DNA of 64,000 bases from Tritrichomonas musculus. Its lineage: Eukaryota > Parabasalia > Tritrichomonadida > Tritrichomonadidae. The notes under the pieces were generated by a model. The model was not told where the DNA came from, ran no database searches, and worked only from the letters and a program-made list of their open reading frames with translations. This document shows positions 62,761-64,000 of the stretch, piece by piece. A program made the translations under genes and the position numbers. Within the stretch, counting starts at the first letter, position 1; every line of letters starts with the position of its first letter. The stretch covers positions 9,610,001 through 9,674,000 of the forward strand of contig JAPFFF010000001.1 of NCBI GenBank assembly GCA_039105265.1, given 5' to 3'.

Positions 62761-63001
62761 ATATTTGGTACTCTAAGAACTCAAAGGCAAAATGTTCTAT
62801 TTGGTCGATAAATTCCAAATCACCATCTTTCATCATTACACCAAGAAATTCAGGTTCGAAATACTCAGCAGCTAACTCTTTTATCTTATTAATTAAAATA
62901 TTACATACTCCCTCATTAGTCTCACATCTATAATCATAGAGGTAAGACACTATTTTATAGAGGATATATATACGCTCTTTTATGGTCATGAAATAAGCCA
63001 T
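62738..63001 (-). CDS. Unknown small element-encoded protein
   Basis: 87 residues, helical and acidic (KIKELAAEYFEPEFLGVMMKD; QIEHFAFEFLEYQISNLP). No family is recognised. Its 3' end overlaps that of the HNH gene by 23 bases on the opposite strand, and it is divergent from the next gene with 70 bases between starts. The tight packing supports a real gene of the element. Confidence 0.5.
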   Translation of the reverse strand: MAYFMTIKERIYILYKIVSYLYDYRCETNEGVCNILINKIKELAAEYFEPEFLGVMMKDGDLEFIDQIEHFAFEFLEYQISNLPSHL

Positions 63002-63071
63002 TTATACAGAAATAAAAAAAAAAAATGAAATAAACAACATCTTCTTCTTCTTTCTTTTATTTGATTTTTAA

Positions 63072-64000
63072 ATGACAAGTGATGTAGGTACACAAACTAA
63101 ACCTAACAATAAAATACAACTACTACAAGGTACTATTAAATTTCGACCTAAACTAGTTGATAGAGATGTTGCAAGATTAACAAGAGGTTTGGGTCAAACT
63201 ATATGGAAGTTCTCTAATAATCAAATAAATCTACAAAAATTATATGAGACATATTTAAATACTAGTATAGCTTTTAAAGACGTACTTGAATTTGCTAATA
63301 GACTCAAGAGAGAGAAACCAAGAGCAAAATTTACAGGTTGTGTGTTTGCTATTAAGAAAAATCAAGATGATAAAGATGAACATGGGCATTACATAACAGT
63401 ATTAAAGCCATATCAATATACTCTCCAAGAATCAGATCAAGGTATATTAACAGAGATAAAATTACATTATGATATTATCAACATAAGGATATCTCGAATG
63501 AAGACTGAGGAGGAAAAACAAGCAGCTAAAGAACTGAGAGAGCAGATGAAAGAAAGAACATTGAAAAGTGATAAGAAAGAATATAAAACTAGAGGTATTC
63601 AAACAGATGATATACCAGAATTGGCTCCATTACCCAGACCTCCAACTTTAAATCGAAATGATTATCATCTTAACCTTAGGAAAATCGGTAGGAACCGACC
63701 CACAAATGTTGAGCCACCAACAAGGGATCAAAATCAAAACAGAATTCAACTTTTACTTCAAAGTAGTACAAATTTAGACGAGGATGATAGACCTAAGAAA
63801 AAATCAAAACAACATAAGAAAAAATCAAAACGACCTCGTTCACCTTCACCTCCACCACCTCCTCCTTCTCGTTCACCTTCACCTCCACCACCTCCACCAC
63901 CTCCTCCTCCTTCATCACCACCTCCACAGTTTCCATCATCACATACCTCTCGAGGTACTAGTCCTCCTCCAAGAGAACCCCGTATGACACCACAGAAGAC
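63072..64000 (+). CDS. Unknown element protein with proline-rich tail, 3' end outside window
   Basis: The frame is open from the ATG at 63072 to the window end (309 codons). It begins MTSDVGTQTKP. Residues ~15-140 look folded (DRDVARLTRGLGQTIWKFS; FANRLKREKPRAKFTGCVF); a charged helix with RGIQTDDIPELAPLP follows; then a basic linker (PKKKSKQHKKKSKRPR) and runs of Pro with Ser/Arg. VGTQT and GIQTDD resemble the GVQT motifs of the minus-strand gene at 62081. No family is recognised. It could be a structural or nucleic-acid-binding protein of a large transposon. Confidence 0.6.
   Translation, partial: MTSDVGTQTKPNNKIQLLQGTIKFRPKLVDRDVARLTRGLGQTIWKFSNNQINLQKLYETYLNTSIAFKDVLEFANRLKREKPRAKFTGCVFAIKKNQDDKDEHGHYITVLKPYQYTLQESDQGILTEIKLHYDIINIRISRMKTEEEKQAAKELREQMKERTLKSDKKEYKTRGIQTDDIPELAPLPRPPTLNRNDYHLNLRKIGRNRPTNVEPPTRDQNQNRIQLLLQSSTNLDEDDRPKKKSKQHKKKSKRPRSPSPPPPPPSRSPSPPPPPPPPPPSSPPPQFPSSHTSRGTSPPPREPRMTPQK

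Noticed and set aside
1-64000. tRNA, rRNA, CRISPR arrays, introns, bacterial ribosome-binding sites
   Set aside because: No TTCGA-type tRNA arm pairs, no rRNA-like conserved GC blocks, no regularly spaced repeats with unique spacers, no trichomonad intron signals; the genome is eukaryotic.

Overview
This is a eukaryotic window, very AT-rich between genes and intron-poor. No gene needs an intron, and the trichomonad splice pattern (GTATGT donor with an ACTAACACACAG branch/acceptor) was not seen. Several starts lie only 4 to 25 bases downstream of an initiator-like TCATT, TCAAT or TCAAA. The gene content points to a parabasalid: expanded TKL kinases, small two-repeat Myb proteins, a lone bromodomain protein, asparagine-rich low-complexity insertions, a Polinton/Maverick fossil and mariner-type elements. 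The strong AT bias suggests Tritrichomonas or a close relative rather than Trichomonas vaginalis, but the species is inference.

Layout. 1-6.5 kb: the 3' part of a UBR-box protein faces a glutamine-rich protein with SANT-like segments. 6.5-11.8 kb: a repeat graveyard, with a dispersed repeat split by a 1.46-kb insertion, an internally deleted Tc1/mariner element carrying a nested TA-flanked element, and a second TA-flanked MITE. 11.8-15.6 kb: a broken piece of a Polinton capsid module. 16-16.3 kb: another MITE. 16.5-31.1 kb: host genes (TKL kinase, PX protein, NT-C2 protein, an unknown, a degenerate relative of archaeal cyclic 2,3-diphosphoglycerate synthetase, a TBC Rab-GAP), with a 0.96-kb inverted-repeat element before the last. 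31.5-35 kb: a WDR11-like protein. 35.6-36.2 kb: a dead TKL kinase. 39-51 kb: Myb, bromodomain, a K+-type CNBD channel, an axonemal-type coiled coil, an ARM-like protein, a six-hairpin glycosidase and a Cdc25 phosphatase. 52.1-57.2 kb: a complete-looking TTAA-flanked Kolobok-type transposon. 58.2-59 kb: a second Myb. 61.4-64 kb: a broken pogo-type transposase abuts an abrupt change in composition, where a compact set of genes on both strands (HNH nuclease, three unknowns) begins and runs off the window. That last block looks like one end of a large mobile element, possibly a Polinton.

The host genes show no operon logic. They cover unrelated housekeeping and regulatory jobs: ubiquitin signalling, membrane traffic (PX, TBC, NT-C2, WDR11), cell cycle (Cdc25), chromatin and transcription (Myb, bromodomain), carbohydrate metabolism, ion transport and flagellar structure.

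The least expected items are the Kolobok-type transposase with a linker-histone-like C-terminus, the P-loop-less cDPGS-like protein, the nested transposons whose boundaries can be read directly, and the compact element at the right edge whose proteins share short QT motifs.
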